A stretch of 64,000 nucleotides of DNA. Source: Hymenobacter roseosalivarius DSM 11622 (GTDB lineage: Bacteria; Bacteroidota; Bacteroidia; Cytophagales; Hymenobacteraceae). The stretch is from the NCBI RefSeq assembly GCF_900176135.1, contig NZ_FWWW01000082.1, forward strand, positions 81,554-145,553. Reading direction: 5' to 3'. Below are positions 8,434-16,659 of the stretch, piece by piece. The notes under the pieces are model-generated. The model was not told the origin of the DNA, did not search any database, and saw nothing but the letters and a program-made list of their open reading frames with translations. How positions within the stretch are numbered: the stretch's first letter is position 1; each line of letters starts with the position of its first letter. A program made the position numbers and the translations under genes.

Positions 8434-8904
8434 TTACCTCAGGGTAAGAATGTAGCGAGCCATTTCCTCGGCATCGGCTACCGATATGGCAGGGTGGGGC
8501 GTCATGGCAATATCGCCCCAGTTGCCTTTGCCGCCGGTGATAATTTTGCCCCCCAGCATCTTGATGTTGGCTTCCGTGGCCGGATATTTCTGGGCTACGG
8601 CCTGGTAAGCCGGACCAAGGAGCTTCTCGTTTACGCGGTGGCAGGTAGTACAGTCGCTGCTTTCCATGAGCTTGGCGCCCTTGGCCAGCGCCCCGCCGGT
8701 TGGTGCCGTACCAATTTTGGTGACGTTGGTATCAACCTGGGGCTGGCGGGCCACCGCACTCAGGTTGGCACCCGTGGCGCTGTCGTTATTCAGGATTACT
8801 TCGGGTTCCGCCAGGGTATATTTCTCCTGGGGGGCTTTATTGGACTCGGAGCTACAAGCAGCTAAAAAAGCGAAAGAACTGAGGAGCAGAAGGGCTTTTT
8901 TCAT
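8434..8904 (-). CDS. Class I cytochrome c lipoprotein
   Basis: This 156-residue protein has a lipoprotein signal (Leu-Ala-Ala-Cys, Cys17) and one haem-binding Cys85-x-x-Cys88-His89 motif, with a likely axial Met134 in Met-Thr-Pro-His-Pro. After the signal there is a linker of roughly 55 residues before the haem domain. It resembles small c551/c552-type electron carriers tethered in the periplasm. The position right after the dehydrogenase genes suggests it accepts electrons from the GMC flavoprotein and passes them to the respiratory chain, as the cytochrome subunit does in glucoside 3-dehydrogenases. The spacing to the upstream isomerase gene is 17 bp. Confidence 0.85.
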   Translation of the reverse strand: MKKALLLLSSFAFLAACSSESNKAPQEKYTLAEPEVILNNDSATGANLSAVARQPQVDTNVTKIGTAPTGGALAKGAKLMESSDCTTCHRVNEKLLGPAYQAVAQKYPATEANIKMLGGKIITGGKGNWGDIAMTPHPAISVADAEEMARYILTLR

Positions 8905-8921
8905 AGTGTTAAAGGGGGAGG

Positions 8922-9974
8922 TTAAAGGCCTAATAGACTTTTGTTGTGGGCTTTATCAGTGCCCGCGGCCGCAAAATCGTCAAAGGCTTTGTCGGTGACG
9001 TGGATGATATGGTCGCGGATGAAGGTAGCACCTTCGCGGGCACCGTCTTCGGGGTGCTTCAGGGCGCATTCCCACTCCAGCACGGCCCAGCCGGGAAAGT
9101 CGTACTGGGCCATCTTGCTGAAAATAGCTTTGAAATCTACCTGCCCGTCGCCGAGGGAGCGGAAGCGGCCGGCGCGGTTTGCCCAGCTTTGGTAGCCCCC
9201 GTACACGCCCTGCCGACCAGTAGGATTAAACTCAGCATCCTTGACGTGAAAGGCCCGAATCCGCTCGTGATAGATGTCGATATACTCCAGATAGTCAAGG
9301 CACTGGATCACGAAATGGGAGGGGTCGTAGAGCAGACAGGCCCGCGGATGGTGCTGTACTTTGTCGAGGAACAGCTCGTAGCTGATGCCGTCGTGCAGGT
9401 CCTCGCCGGGATGTGTTTCGTAGCACACATCTACCCCGCACTCGTCGAAGGTTTGCAAAATAGGCAGCCAGCGGCGCGCCAGCTCGTCGAAGCCAGTGTC
9501 TACCAGTCCGGCCGGGCGTTGGGGCCAGGGATATACCATCGGCCAGAGCAGCGCGCCGCTAAAGGTGGCGTGAGCCGTCAGCCCCAAGTTCTGCGACGCT
9601 TTGGCCGCGTACTTAAGCTGCTGCACGGCCCATTCTTGCCGGGCCTTGGGGTTTCCGCGAAGTGCTGCGGGCGCAAAGCCATCAAACAGCGAGTCGTACA
9701 CCGGATTCACGGCGACCAGCTGACCCTGCAAGTGCGTGGATAGCTCCGTGATTTCCAGACCGGCGGCCTGCACCGTACCTTTTACCTCGTCGGCGTAGGT
9801 CTGGCTTTCGGCCGCTTTTTGCAGATCAATAAAGCGATTGTCCAGGGTTGGTAGCTGTACGCCTTTGTAGCCCAGGCCGCCGGCCCACTCGCAGATGGAA
9901 GCCAGACTGTTGAATGGCGGCTGATCCGAGATGAATTGCGCCAGGAAAATCGCGGGTCCTTTGATGGTTTTCAT
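8922..9974 (-). CDS. Sugar phosphate isomerase/epimerase-family protein (cytoplasmic)
   Basis: The 350-residue protein has no signal peptide and shows the xylose-isomerase-like TIM-barrel pattern: Gly-Tyr-Lys-Gly-Val-Gln-Leu near residue 35, Cys-Tyr-Glu-Thr-His-Pro-Gly-Glu with a metal-binding Glu, Leu-Leu-Tyr-Asp-Pro-Ser-His-Phe, Phe-His-Val-Lys-Asp-Ala and a final Trp-Ala-Val-Leu-Glu-Trp-Glu. Glu, Asp, His and Glu at these places are the usual divalent-metal site. It is 6 bp downstream of the Gfo/Idh/MocA gene. Such pairs often interconvert keto-sugars or inositols; here it probably processes the sugar that enters through the MFS transporter. Confidence 0.8.
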   Translation of the reverse strand: MKTIKGPAIFLAQFISDQPPFNSLASICEWAGGLGYKGVQLPTLDNRFIDLQKAAESQTYADEVKGTVQAAGLEITELSTHLQGQLVAVNPVYDSLFDGFAPAALRGNPKARQEWAVQQLKYAAKASQNLGLTAHATFSGALLWPMVYPWPQRPAGLVDTGFDELARRWLPILQTFDECGVDVCYETHPGEDLHDGISYELFLDKVQHHPRACLLYDPSHFVIQCLDYLEYIDIYHERIRAFHVKDAEFNPTGRQGVYGGYQSWANRAGRFRSLGDGQVDFKAIFSKMAQYDFPGWAVLEWECALKHPEDGAREGATFIRDHIIHVTDKAFDDFAAAGTDKAHNKSLLGL

Positions 9975-9980
9975 GCGCGG

Positions 9981-11144
9981 CTAGACAGTAAACTCAGTCC
10001 ACTTCTGATCGGAGCGGCCCGAGGCAATGACGTTTTCGATAAAAGCCATACCGCGCACGCCTTCTTCGATGCTGGGATAATCGAGGGCTTCGGCAGAGGC
10101 AGATTTGCCCCCCAGCTCCGCTTGCAGGCTCAGGGCGAAGTTGCGGTAGAGGTTGGCGAAGGCTTCGAGGTAGCCCTCCGGGTGTCCGGCCGGGGTGCGG
10201 GTATTGTGGCGAGCGTAGGAGCTGACGTAGCCCGTGCCCGCCCGCCGGATTTCGGTAGGCCGATCCAGCCATTTCACTTGTAGCGTGTTGGCATCTACTT
10301 GCTGCCATTCCAGGCCGCCTTTGTCGCCGTACACGCGCAGACGCACGTTGTTTTCCTCGCCCGCTGCTACCTGCGTAGCCACCAGCACACCGCTGGCGCC
10401 ACCCGCCAGGCGGAGCAGCACGGCACCATCATCATCGAGCTTGCGGCCCGGTACTACGGTATTTATGTCGGCGCAAAGCTGGGTTACGGACAAGCCCGTA
10501 ACGTACTCCAGCAGGTTGAAGGCGTGGGTGCCAATGTCGCCCATGGCGCCGGCGACGCCGCTGCGGGCGGGGTCGGTGCGCCAGGCGGCTTGCTTGTTGT
10601 CGGAGGAGCCTTCCTCGAAATTGCTCAGCCAGCCCTGCGGGTACTCCACGTACGCCTTGCGGATGGTGCCCAACTCGCCGGAGGCTACCAGCTGCCGCGC
10701 TTCCTTTACCATGGGGTAGCCGGTGTAGGTATGCGTGAGGCAGAAGTGACCGTTGCTGGCCGCTGCTACGGCCTGCAGTTCCTTGGCTTCGGCCAAAGAA
10801 AAGGTCATGGGCTTGTCCAGAATGACGTGAAAGCCATTTTCCAGGGCCAGCTTGGCGGGGGCAAAATGCAGATGGTTGGGCGTCACGATGGATAAGACCT
10901 GCACGCGCTCTGTTTCGGGCAGCGCCTTTTCCCGCGCTATCAATTCTTCATACGAGCCATACACCCGGTCGGCAGCCAGGCCGAGAAGCTGGCCGCTGGC
11001 TTTGGAGGTTTCGGGGTTGCTGCTGAAAGCGCCAGCTACCAGCTCGTAGAGGCCGTCCAGCGCGGCGGCGTGACGGTGGACGGCGCCAATAAAAGCCCCC
11101 TGGCCGCCGCCAATCATCCCGAGTCGTAGTTTCATGCCGTCCAA
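9981..11144 (-). CDS. Gfo/Idh/MocA-family NAD(P)-dependent oxidoreductase
   Basis: The 387-residue protein has an N-terminal Rossmann domain with Gly-Met-Ile-Gly-Gly-Gly-Gln-Gly-Ala-Phe-Ile near residue 10, the family hallmark Leu-Asp-Lys-Pro-Met (Glu-Lys-Pro in other members) and a C-terminal Gfo/Idh/MocA sheet domain with Met-Gly-Asp-Ile-Gly-Thr-His-Ala-Phe-Asn-Leu. It lacks a signal peptide, so it should be cytoplasmic. Members oxidise or reduce sugars, often at C3, so it may reduce 3-keto-glucose back to glucose after uptake. It sits 15 bp after the dehydrogenase small-subunit gene and 6 bp before the isomerase gene, clearly in one operon. Confidence 0.85.
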   Translation of the reverse strand: MDGMKLRLGMIGGGQGAFIGAVHRHAAALDGLYELVAGAFSSNPETSKASGQLLGLAADRVYGSYEELIAREKALPETERVQVLSIVTPNHLHFAPAKLALENGFHVILDKPMTFSLAEAKELQAVAAASNGHFCLTHTYTGYPMVKEARQLVASGELGTIRKAYVEYPQGWLSNFEEGSSDNKQAAWRTDPARSGVAGAMGDIGTHAFNLLEYVTGLSVTQLCADINTVVPGRKLDDDGAVLLRLAGGASGVLVATQVAAGEENNVRLRVYGDKGGLEWQQVDANTLQVKWLDRPTEIRRAGTGYVSSYARHNTRTPAGHPEGYLEAFANLYRNFALSLQAELGGKSASAEALDYPSIEEGVRGMAFIENVIASGRSDQKWTEFTV

Positions 11145-11159
11145 GGTCGCGCTTTTAGT

Positions 11160-11774
11160 TTACGTGGTAGCCCAAGCCTTATCGCCCTTTTTGTAGGGCA
11201 TGCAGCCATCGTACTTGCCCGGTACGGGAGCGTAGCGTAGGGCTTTGGTGCTGCCCACTTCGGAGGTAAAGTAGCCCAGCAAGGTCAGCTCTTTGAACAT
11301 GCGGAAGTAGTGGTTGGGATCTTCCAGCGTTTTGGTCTTGGCGTAGTTTTTCTGCTCCGCATCGAGGGCCGTGAGCAGGGCCGTACGCTGGGCCGCGTCC
11401 GATGCCAGAAAGCCTTTGCCGTTCTTCGTTTTAGAAGCTTCTTCCAGCTGCGTCAGCCCCTTCAAAAATATCTGCTGATCGGCCGGTTTGTAGCAGTCTC
11501 GCACCATTACGGCCATAAAACCGCCCACATCGGCAGCTTTGGCACCTGGGGATGAGGTAGTTGGCAGAATAGTATCGCCCACTTCATTCAGGTAAGCTAC
11601 TTGCTCCTGATTGAGAACGGGCTTTAGCTCTTTGGCTGCTGGGGGGCTTTTTTTCGTCGTCCTAGCTTCCTTTTCCTCACTCGGGGAGGAGCAGCCGGTG
11701 AGAAAATAATCGGCGCCGATGATAGTGCCGCCCATGATGAGGGCTACCCGGCCTAATGCGTCTCTTCTATTCAT
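11160..11774 (-). CDS. Gluconate 2-dehydrogenase subunit 3 family protein
   Basis: The 204-residue protein starts Met-Asn-Arg-Arg-Asp-Ala-Leu and has a hydrophobic segment ending Leu-Thr-Gly-Cys (Cys28), so Tat export with lipidation is likely. The mature part matches gluconate-2-dehydrogenase subunit 3: Glu-Val-Gly-Asp-Thr-Ile-Leu-Pro-Thr-Thr followed by an all-helical domain with Phe-Lys-Glu-Leu-Thr-Leu-Leu-Gly-Tyr-Phe-Thr-Ser-Glu. This small subunit assists the export and assembly of its GMC flavoprotein partner, which lies 18 bp upstream. In the longer leader it carries one CTGGGGGGC copy (11639). Confidence 0.85.
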   Translation of the reverse strand: MNRRDALGRVALIMGGTIIGADYFLTGCSSPSEEKEARTTKKSPPAAKELKPVLNQEQVAYLNEVGDTILPTTSSPGAKAADVGGFMAVMVRDCYKPADQQIFLKGLTQLEEASKTKNGKGFLASDAAQRTALLTALDAEQKNYAKTKTLEDPNHYFRMFKELTLLGYFTSEVGSTKALRYAPVPGKYDGCMPYKKGDKAWATT

Positions 11775-11792
11775 AATGCTGCAGATTAAGAC

Positions 11793-13469
11793 TTAGATAT
11801 TCTGCTTTTTCAACTCACCTACCGCATGATCTACTGCCCTGGCAGTCAGGGCCATGTAGGTGAGCGAGGGGTTCTGGCAGGCCGCTGAGGTCATGCACGC
11901 CCCATCCGTGACGTACACGTTGGGCGCGTCCCACACCTGGTTGTGCTGGTTTAGCACGGAGGTTTTGGGGTCGCGGCCCATGCGGGCGGTGCCCATCTCG
12001 TGAATGCCGCCGCCCAGGTTGTAGCCGTTGTTGTAGGTTTTTACGTTTTTCAGGCCTGCTTTTTCCAGCATTTCCTGGGCATCCTGCATCATATCGATGC
12101 GCATCTTCAGCTCGTTGTCGCGCATGGTGGCGTCGATGGCCAGCACCGGCAGGCCCCACTTGTCCTTCTTGGTTGGGTCGAGGAAAGTGCGGTTGTCGTG
12201 GTAGGGGAGGGTTTCGCCGAAGCCGTTGATGCCCATCGTCCAGTCTCCGGGCTCAGTGAGGGCATCTTTGAAGTCGCCGCCGATGCTCATTTCGGCAATT
12301 TCCCGGCTCCAGCCTTCCCGGCCGGCCCCGCCCTGGTAACCAAAGCCGCGGATGTAGTCGCGCTTGTCGCCAAACAGGTTGCGGTAGCGCGGGATGTAAA
12401 TGCCATTGGCCCGGCGGCCGTACACGTACTTATCCTCGTAGCCCTCGGCCTCACCGTGGGCGCCCGCCCGGAAGTGGTGATCCATCAGGTTGTGGCCCAA
12501 CTCGCCGCTGCTGCTGCCCAGGCCCTCGGGCCACACGTCGGTGGCCGAGTTCATCAGCACCCAGGCCGAGTTTAGGGCGGAGGCGTTCAGGAAGATGATT
12601 TTAGCGAAGTACTCGTAGGTCTGGTTGGTTTCCGCGTCGAGCACTTCCACGCCTTTGGCCCGCTTGGTATCCTTGTCGTAAAGGATTTTGGTGACGATGG
12701 AGAACGGCCGCAGCGTAAGGTTGCCGGTAGCCACGGCCGCCGGCAAACTCGCCGACTGCGTGCTGAAATAAGCCCCAAACGGACAGCCCAGCCAGCACTT
12801 GTTGCGGTACTGACAGGCCACGCGGTTGTTGTGGTTCTGGGTGATGTTGGCCGTGCGGCCAATGACCATGTGGCGGTCCTTGAAGTTCTTTTTAATGCGG
12901 GCCGCTACGTCCTTCTCCACGCAGTTCATCTCCATCGGGGGCATAAAGTCGCCGTCGGGCAGCTGGGGCAGGCCGTCGCGGTTGCCGCTGATGCCGGCGA
13001 ATTTCTCCACCCGGCTGTACCACGGCGCCAGATCTTTATAGCGAATGGGCCAGTCCACGGCGATGCCGTCTTTGGCATTGGCCTCAAAGTCGTAGTCGCT
13101 CAGGCGGTACGACTGCCGGCCCCACATCAGCGAGCGCCCGCCCACCTGGTAGCCCCGAAACCAGTCGAAGGGCTTCACCTCCACGTAGGGGCTTTCCTTT
13201 TCCTTCACCCAGAAATCCAGGTTCTGCTCGTTGAGCGTGTAGTCGCGACTCAGCACTGGGTAGTCCTCGATCATCTGCTGCGTTTTACCCCCCCGATGCG
13301 GAAACTCCCAGGGTGCCTTGTTGGCGTTCACGTAGTCTTTAATATGTTCCACGTTACGGCCGCGCTCCAGCATGATTGTCTTCATGCCTTTCTCTGTCAG
13401 CTCTTTGGCAGCCATGCCGCCTGAAATACCGGACCCGATGACGATGGCATCGAAGGTGTTCTTTTCCAT
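11793..13469 (-). CDS. GMC-family FAD oxidoreductase, glucoside 3-dehydrogenase-like catalytic subunit
   Basis: The 558-residue protein opens with an FAD-binding Gly12-Ser-Gly-Ile-Ser-Gly17 loop and an acidic end to the second strand (Met-Leu-Glu-Arg-Gly). It has a cysteine-rich stretch in the middle (Cys-Gln-Tyr-Arg-Asn-Lys-Cys-Trp-Leu-Gly-Cys-Pro) and a C-terminal GMC domain with His-Glu-Met-Gly-Thr-Ala-Arg-Met-Gly near residue 488 and Ala-Cys-Gln-Asn-Pro-Ser-Leu-Thr near the end. This is the pattern of gluconate, sorbitol and glucoside dehydrogenase large subunits, which oxidise sugars and pass electrons to cytochrome c. It has no signal of its own and would be exported together with its small subunit. 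With the cytochrome gene nearby, a glucoside 3-dehydrogenase is the best guess. Confidence 0.85.
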   Translation of the reverse strand: MEKNTFDAIVIGSGISGGMAAKELTEKGMKTIMLERGRNVEHIKDYVNANKAPWEFPHRGGKTQQMIEDYPVLSRDYTLNEQNLDFWVKEKESPYVEVKPFDWFRGYQVGGRSLMWGRQSYRLSDYDFEANAKDGIAVDWPIRYKDLAPWYSRVEKFAGISGNRDGLPQLPDGDFMPPMEMNCVEKDVAARIKKNFKDRHMVIGRTANITQNHNNRVACQYRNKCWLGCPFGAYFSTQSASLPAAVATGNLTLRPFSIVTKILYDKDTKRAKGVEVLDAETNQTYEYFAKIIFLNASALNSAWVLMNSATDVWPEGLGSSSGELGHNLMDHHFRAGAHGEAEGYEDKYVYGRRANGIYIPRYRNLFGDKRDYIRGFGYQGGAGREGWSREIAEMSIGGDFKDALTEPGDWTMGINGFGETLPYHDNRTFLDPTKKDKWGLPVLAIDATMRDNELKMRIDMMQDAQEMLEKAGLKNVKTYNNGYNLGGGIHEMGTARMGRDPKTSVLNQHNQVWDAPNVYVTDGACMTSAACQNPSLTYMALTARAVDHAVGELKKQNI

Positions 13470-13522
13470 AAGGGGTGGGATAAATTAGGGCAGAGGAAGC
13501 GTAGGGCGAAGCCAGGGAAGGC

Positions 13523-14410
13523 TTACACCAAAGTACGCTTAATGTGCGTAATGCTTTTCTGAATGCTGTCGAAGGGCGAGCCAGGCGTTTGGTCCTGCTC
13601 CACAAAGTAGTACTTCATGCCCGACTTTCCAGCCTGGGCAAAGATTTTCTTGAAATCGATGACGCCGCTGCCCACCTCCGTAAAGTTTTGCTTGGACGTT
13701 TTGTCCATATCCTTCACATGCCAGAGCGGGAACCGGCCAGGGTACTGCTGAAACAAGGCAATCGGGTCTTTCCCAGCTTTGGTAGCCCAGTACAGGTCCA
13801 GCTCCATCTTCACCAGCTCTTTGTCGGTGGAGCTAAGCAGCAGATCATAGGGCAGCTGGCCGCTCTGGGGGGCAAATTCGAAGTCGTGGTTGTGGTAGCA
13901 AAGCTGAATACCAGCTTTCTTACTCCGCTCACCCGCTTTGTTAAGCTGGTCAGCTATATACTTATAGTGGTCGAGGCCGCCGCGCTCGGCTTCCGAGAGG
14001 TAGGCGCACACCATGTACTTCACGCCAGCCTGGGCCGCGTCGTCCACGGCTTTGTCCCAGCCGTGCAGTATGGTGCCCTGTACCGGCTGTCCCTTTTCTT
14101 GCTCTTCACCCAAGCGGTAATGGCTACTGGGCATGATCAGGCCATTCTGCTTGAGCACGCCGGCAAAAGCCGCGGGCGTCATGCCGTAAAACTTCTGACT
14201 GCCCGTATAGGTGGCGCCCTCCACCGAGGTGTAGCCCATCTTTGCCACCCGGGCCAACGTACCTGCCGGGTCCTTTTGCATGGCGTCGCGCACCGTATAT
14301 AGCTGTAAGCCAATATGTCGCGACTTGTGCGCGGCCAGCAAAGCCGGCGAAACGAGCGCGCCAGCAGACAGAAGCGCGGCGGACTTCACGAAGGAGCGGC
14401 GAGAGGTCAT
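13523..14410 (-). CDS. Exported sugar isomerase/epimerase-like TIM-barrel protein
   Basis: This 295-residue protein, first in the gene set, begins Met-Thr-Ser-Arg-Arg-Ser-Phe-Val-Lys with a hydrophobic stretch, a good Tat signal. The mature part is a xylose-isomerase-like barrel: Gly-Leu-Gln-Leu-Tyr-Thr-Val-Arg-Asp at the first strand, Cys-Tyr-His-Asn-His-Asp-Phe-Glu-Phe, Met-Glu-Leu-Asp-Leu-Tyr-Trp, Trp-His-Val-Lys-Asp-Met and Tyr-Phe-Val-Glu-Gln-Asp, giving the usual His/Glu/Asp metal site. Periplasmic relatives occur in 3-keto-glycoside loci, where a TIM-barrel protein eliminates the aglycone from the oxidised sugar. That role fits here but is inferred. It is followed by the GMC gene after 53 bp. 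Confidence 0.75.
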   Translation of the reverse strand: MTSRRSFVKSAALLSAGALVSPALLAAHKSRHIGLQLYTVRDAMQKDPAGTLARVAKMGYTSVEGATYTGSQKFYGMTPAAFAGVLKQNGLIMPSSHYRLGEEQEKGQPVQGTILHGWDKAVDDAAQAGVKYMVCAYLSEAERGGLDHYKYIADQLNKAGERSKKAGIQLCYHNHDFEFAPQSGQLPYDLLLSSTDKELVKMELDLYWATKAGKDPIALFQQYPGRFPLWHVKDMDKTSKQNFTEVGSGVIDFKKIFAQAGKSGMKYYFVEQDQTPGSPFDSIQKSITHIKRTLV

Positions 14411-15013
14411 GGAGAGAATTTGGTGGGAAGGAGTTAATTCGTGCGGTCCTGTTTGGGCAATAGGCAGGGAATAGTCGAGGATTGACGCCGTAGCGTAGGC
14501 AATGACTCGTTCCGCTGCTTATTCAGGACTGACTAGCGCCTGGCAGGCGCTGGCCGCAGGGAGTATGGTTTGCCAATTTATCCTTCCTTTTCCCGGTATT
14601 ACAAGCTTTTACCGAGGTCGGAAATATCGTTAACAGATGATAGTAACTAAATTAAAACGCTTAGTGCACAAGCACCAAAGGGCGGAAAACTGGAACTGAG
14701 GGGTAGTTTCCTGCCTGCACGCTGCCAAAACCAATCGTATAAAAAACAAGCAGCTCCTTAGCCAAGATATAAAAGTTTTTCCAGATCGAGTTGTCTACTT
14801 AGCATGCTGGACTCCGCGCAGAGGCTACCAGCTGCTTGGTATTGTGGTAGGAAAGGGTACCTGACTTCGCCGGTTTCTCCCTCGTAGCGCCCAGTAGTTT
14901 TCAGGCCTACGCCGCACTTCCTCTAACGACTTTGGCCCCACAACGGCGCGTTGGTCTGCGCTATCGTGGGGCCGAGGCTTGTGCTCTAACCGAACTGGCT
15001 CCTGATTCAAGTG
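14411..15013. other. 603-bp intergenic region upstream of the 3-keto-glycoside gene set
   Basis: This stretch separates two leftward genes and should hold the promoter of the gene set. An AT-richer part runs from about 14580 to 14780. Possible regulator sites are a spaced inverted repeat CGGTA/TACCG at 14594-14614 and GTGC/GCAC at about 14664-14675; both are short and could be chance. Near 14935-14973, GGCCCCAC and GTGGGGCC form an inverted repeat that may lie in the 3' end of the efflux-pump transcript. A 61-codon frame at 14825-15010 has no recognisable content, and I do not call it a gene. Confidence 0.35.
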
Positions 15014-16243
15014 CTAATGCACTGGCTCTGCCATCTGCTCAGCGGATACTTCCACCTGCTCGGTAATATGCCGGCGACCGGTAAGCAAAAGGAATAAAGC
15101 TACCACCGAGGTAACGGCCATGATAGACACCATGGGTACCGTCGTGCCGTTGCTGAAAACACTGACCGCCATGGAGGCCAAAGCGCCCATCGCCATCCGA
15201 GTTGCACCCATCAGAGCGGAGGCGCTACCAGCATTTCGGGAGAAAGGAGCCAGGGAGAGCGCAGCCGTATTGGGGCTGCTAAAGCCGAGGCAGCACAAGA
15301 AGATAAACAGCAGCGCGATAGTGCCATTGAGCCCAATCCAGCCACCGCTTATAAGCACTAGAAAAACAAGGCCGGTCAGAACCTGGCAAATGAGGGCTGT
15401 ATGCACCAGTTGCTCATTCTGATAATACCGCAGCAGGTAGCTATTCACCTGACTGGCACCAATGAGGCCCACGGACAGGAAGGCGAAAATCCAGCCGTAT
15501 ACCTTGCCATCTACCCCAAAAATCCCCATAAATACCAGCGGCGAGCCCGCCACGTAAGCGAAGAGTCCGCAAAACGACATAGCGCCGGTAAACGTGTAGG
15601 TATAGAACTGCGGCTCCCGCAGCACCGCCCAGAAGTTGGTTAGGATAGGCCTGGGCTTCAACGACATAGTTGTATCGGGCTTATAGGTTTCGGGCAGCCA
15701 GAGAAAGGTGGCAACCAAAAGCAGCAAGCCCATGGCCGCCAGCACAATAAATACGCCGTGCCACCCAAAAGCCGCCGTCACATAGCTCCCGGCGGTGGGC
15801 GCAATCATGGGCGAAAGGCCAATGACCAACATAATCAGGGCAAAGACCTTCGCACTGTCTTTCACCGGAAACAGGTCACGAATCATCGCCACGGAGGCCA
15901 CGCCCGCAGCACAGCTGCCGATGGCTTGCACCAGGCGCAACACGATAAGCCCATTGATGGTATGAACGGTCGCGCAGCCGATGGAGGCCAGCACGTACAC
16001 GGCCAGCCCAACATACAGCGGTTTTTTGCGGCCAAATCGGTCAAGCAGCGGACCGTATAAAAGCTGGCCCGCCGAGATGCCCACGAAGAAGCTGGATAAG
16101 GATAAGGTCACGCGGGCCGCGGTCGTGTTCAGGTCCTGGGCAATGGCCGGAAAGCCCGGCAGGTACATATCGATGGAAAAAGGCCCGAGCGCCGACAGGC
16201 TTCCCAGAATCAGAATCAGAAAAAAATACTGCTGCTTGGACAT
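15014..16243 (-). CDS. Bcr/CflA-family multidrug efflux MFS transporter
   Basis: The 409-residue protein has twelve hydrophobic helices and the drug:H+ antiporter hallmarks: Leu-Gly-Pro-Phe-Ser-Ile-Asp-Met-Tyr-Leu-Pro in helix 1 (typical of Bcr/CflA), Gly-Pro-Leu-Leu-Asp-Arg-Phe-Gly-Arg-Lys-Lys-Pro after helix 2 and an antiporter motif with Gly-Leu-Ser-Pro-Met-Ile-Ala-Pro-Thr-Ala-Gly in helix 5. It should export small drugs such as bicyclomycin-like compounds or cysteine-pathway metabolites from the cytoplasm using the proton gradient. The substrate is unknown. Just upstream of the start lies an 18-bp inverted pair containing the CTGGGGGGC motif. Confidence 0.85.
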   Translation of the reverse strand: MSKQQYFFLILILGSLSALGPFSIDMYLPGFPAIAQDLNTTAARVTLSLSSFFVGISAGQLLYGPLLDRFGRKKPLYVGLAVYVLASIGCATVHTINGLIVLRLVQAIGSCAAGVASVAMIRDLFPVKDSAKVFALIMLVIGLSPMIAPTAGSYVTAAFGWHGVFIVLAAMGLLLLVATFLWLPETYKPDTTMSLKPRPILTNFWAVLREPQFYTYTFTGAMSFCGLFAYVAGSPLVFMGIFGVDGKVYGWIFAFLSVGLIGASQVNSYLLRYYQNEQLVHTALICQVLTGLVFLVLISGGWIGLNGTIALLFIFLCCLGFSSPNTAALSLAPFSRNAGSASALMGATRMAMGALASMAVSVFSNGTTVPMVSIMAVTSVVALFLLLTGRRHITEQVEVSAEQMAEPVH

Positions 16244-16251
16244 AGAGGGTA

Positions 16252-16343
16252 CTGGGGGGCTTTTTTGCCCGATTTATTCTATGATGCAATGCCCATTTCT
16301 GCCTAGATCGCCTCCGTGCCGCGGCGGCAAAAAAGCCCCCCAG
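16252..16343. repeat. Inverted pair of an extended 18-bp CTGGGGGGC motif
   Basis: CTGGGGGGCTTTTTTGCC at 16252-16269 is repeated exactly as its reverse complement at 16326-16343, with 56 bases between. The identity extends well beyond the nonamer, and the T-run makes each end look like half of a terminator. It lies in the 416-bp region upstream of the efflux-pump gene. Confidence 0.8.
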
Positions 16344-16545
16344 GCGACAGTGGGGGTACAAAAGAAGGGAGCAATAGACTGGAAGTTTTCCAACTAATAA
16401 GCTGTCCGAACAGCTGTCCGGGCCGAATAATGCCCAAAAGGAACCACTTTGCGGCAGGAGCAGCCGGCGCGGCGCCAGCCGCGAAAAATTCCCTACCCGG
16501 TAGCTTAAGAATCTGTTTGCGTTAATTTTTGAGGCAGCCAACCGC

Positions 16546-16620
16546 GGTAGAGACGCAATCGTTGGAGTCTCCTCGCGTGGGAATCGTTCAACGACGAGAC
16601 GCAACATGTTGCGTTTCTAC
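16546..16620. repeat. GTAGAGACGCAA-type imperfect inverted repeat
   Basis: GTAGAGACGCAA near 16547 pairs with TTGCGTTTCTAC ending near 16620, and an inner GAGACGCAACATGTTGCGTTTC hairpin-like segment is visible close to the right end. The same GAGACGCA word occurs in hairpins at 32055-32114 and 36568-36587, so this is a dispersed intergenic repeat family. It lies just past the 3' end of the NIPSNAP gene. Confidence 0.55.
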
Positions 16621-16659
16621 CTCGTTTCCGTCCACTCGACAGCCAACGCAAACCACTTC

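Noticed and set aside
14825..15010. 61-codon frame on the minus strand after the efflux-pump gene
   Set aside because: No recognisable motif, odd composition and no context; probably chance.
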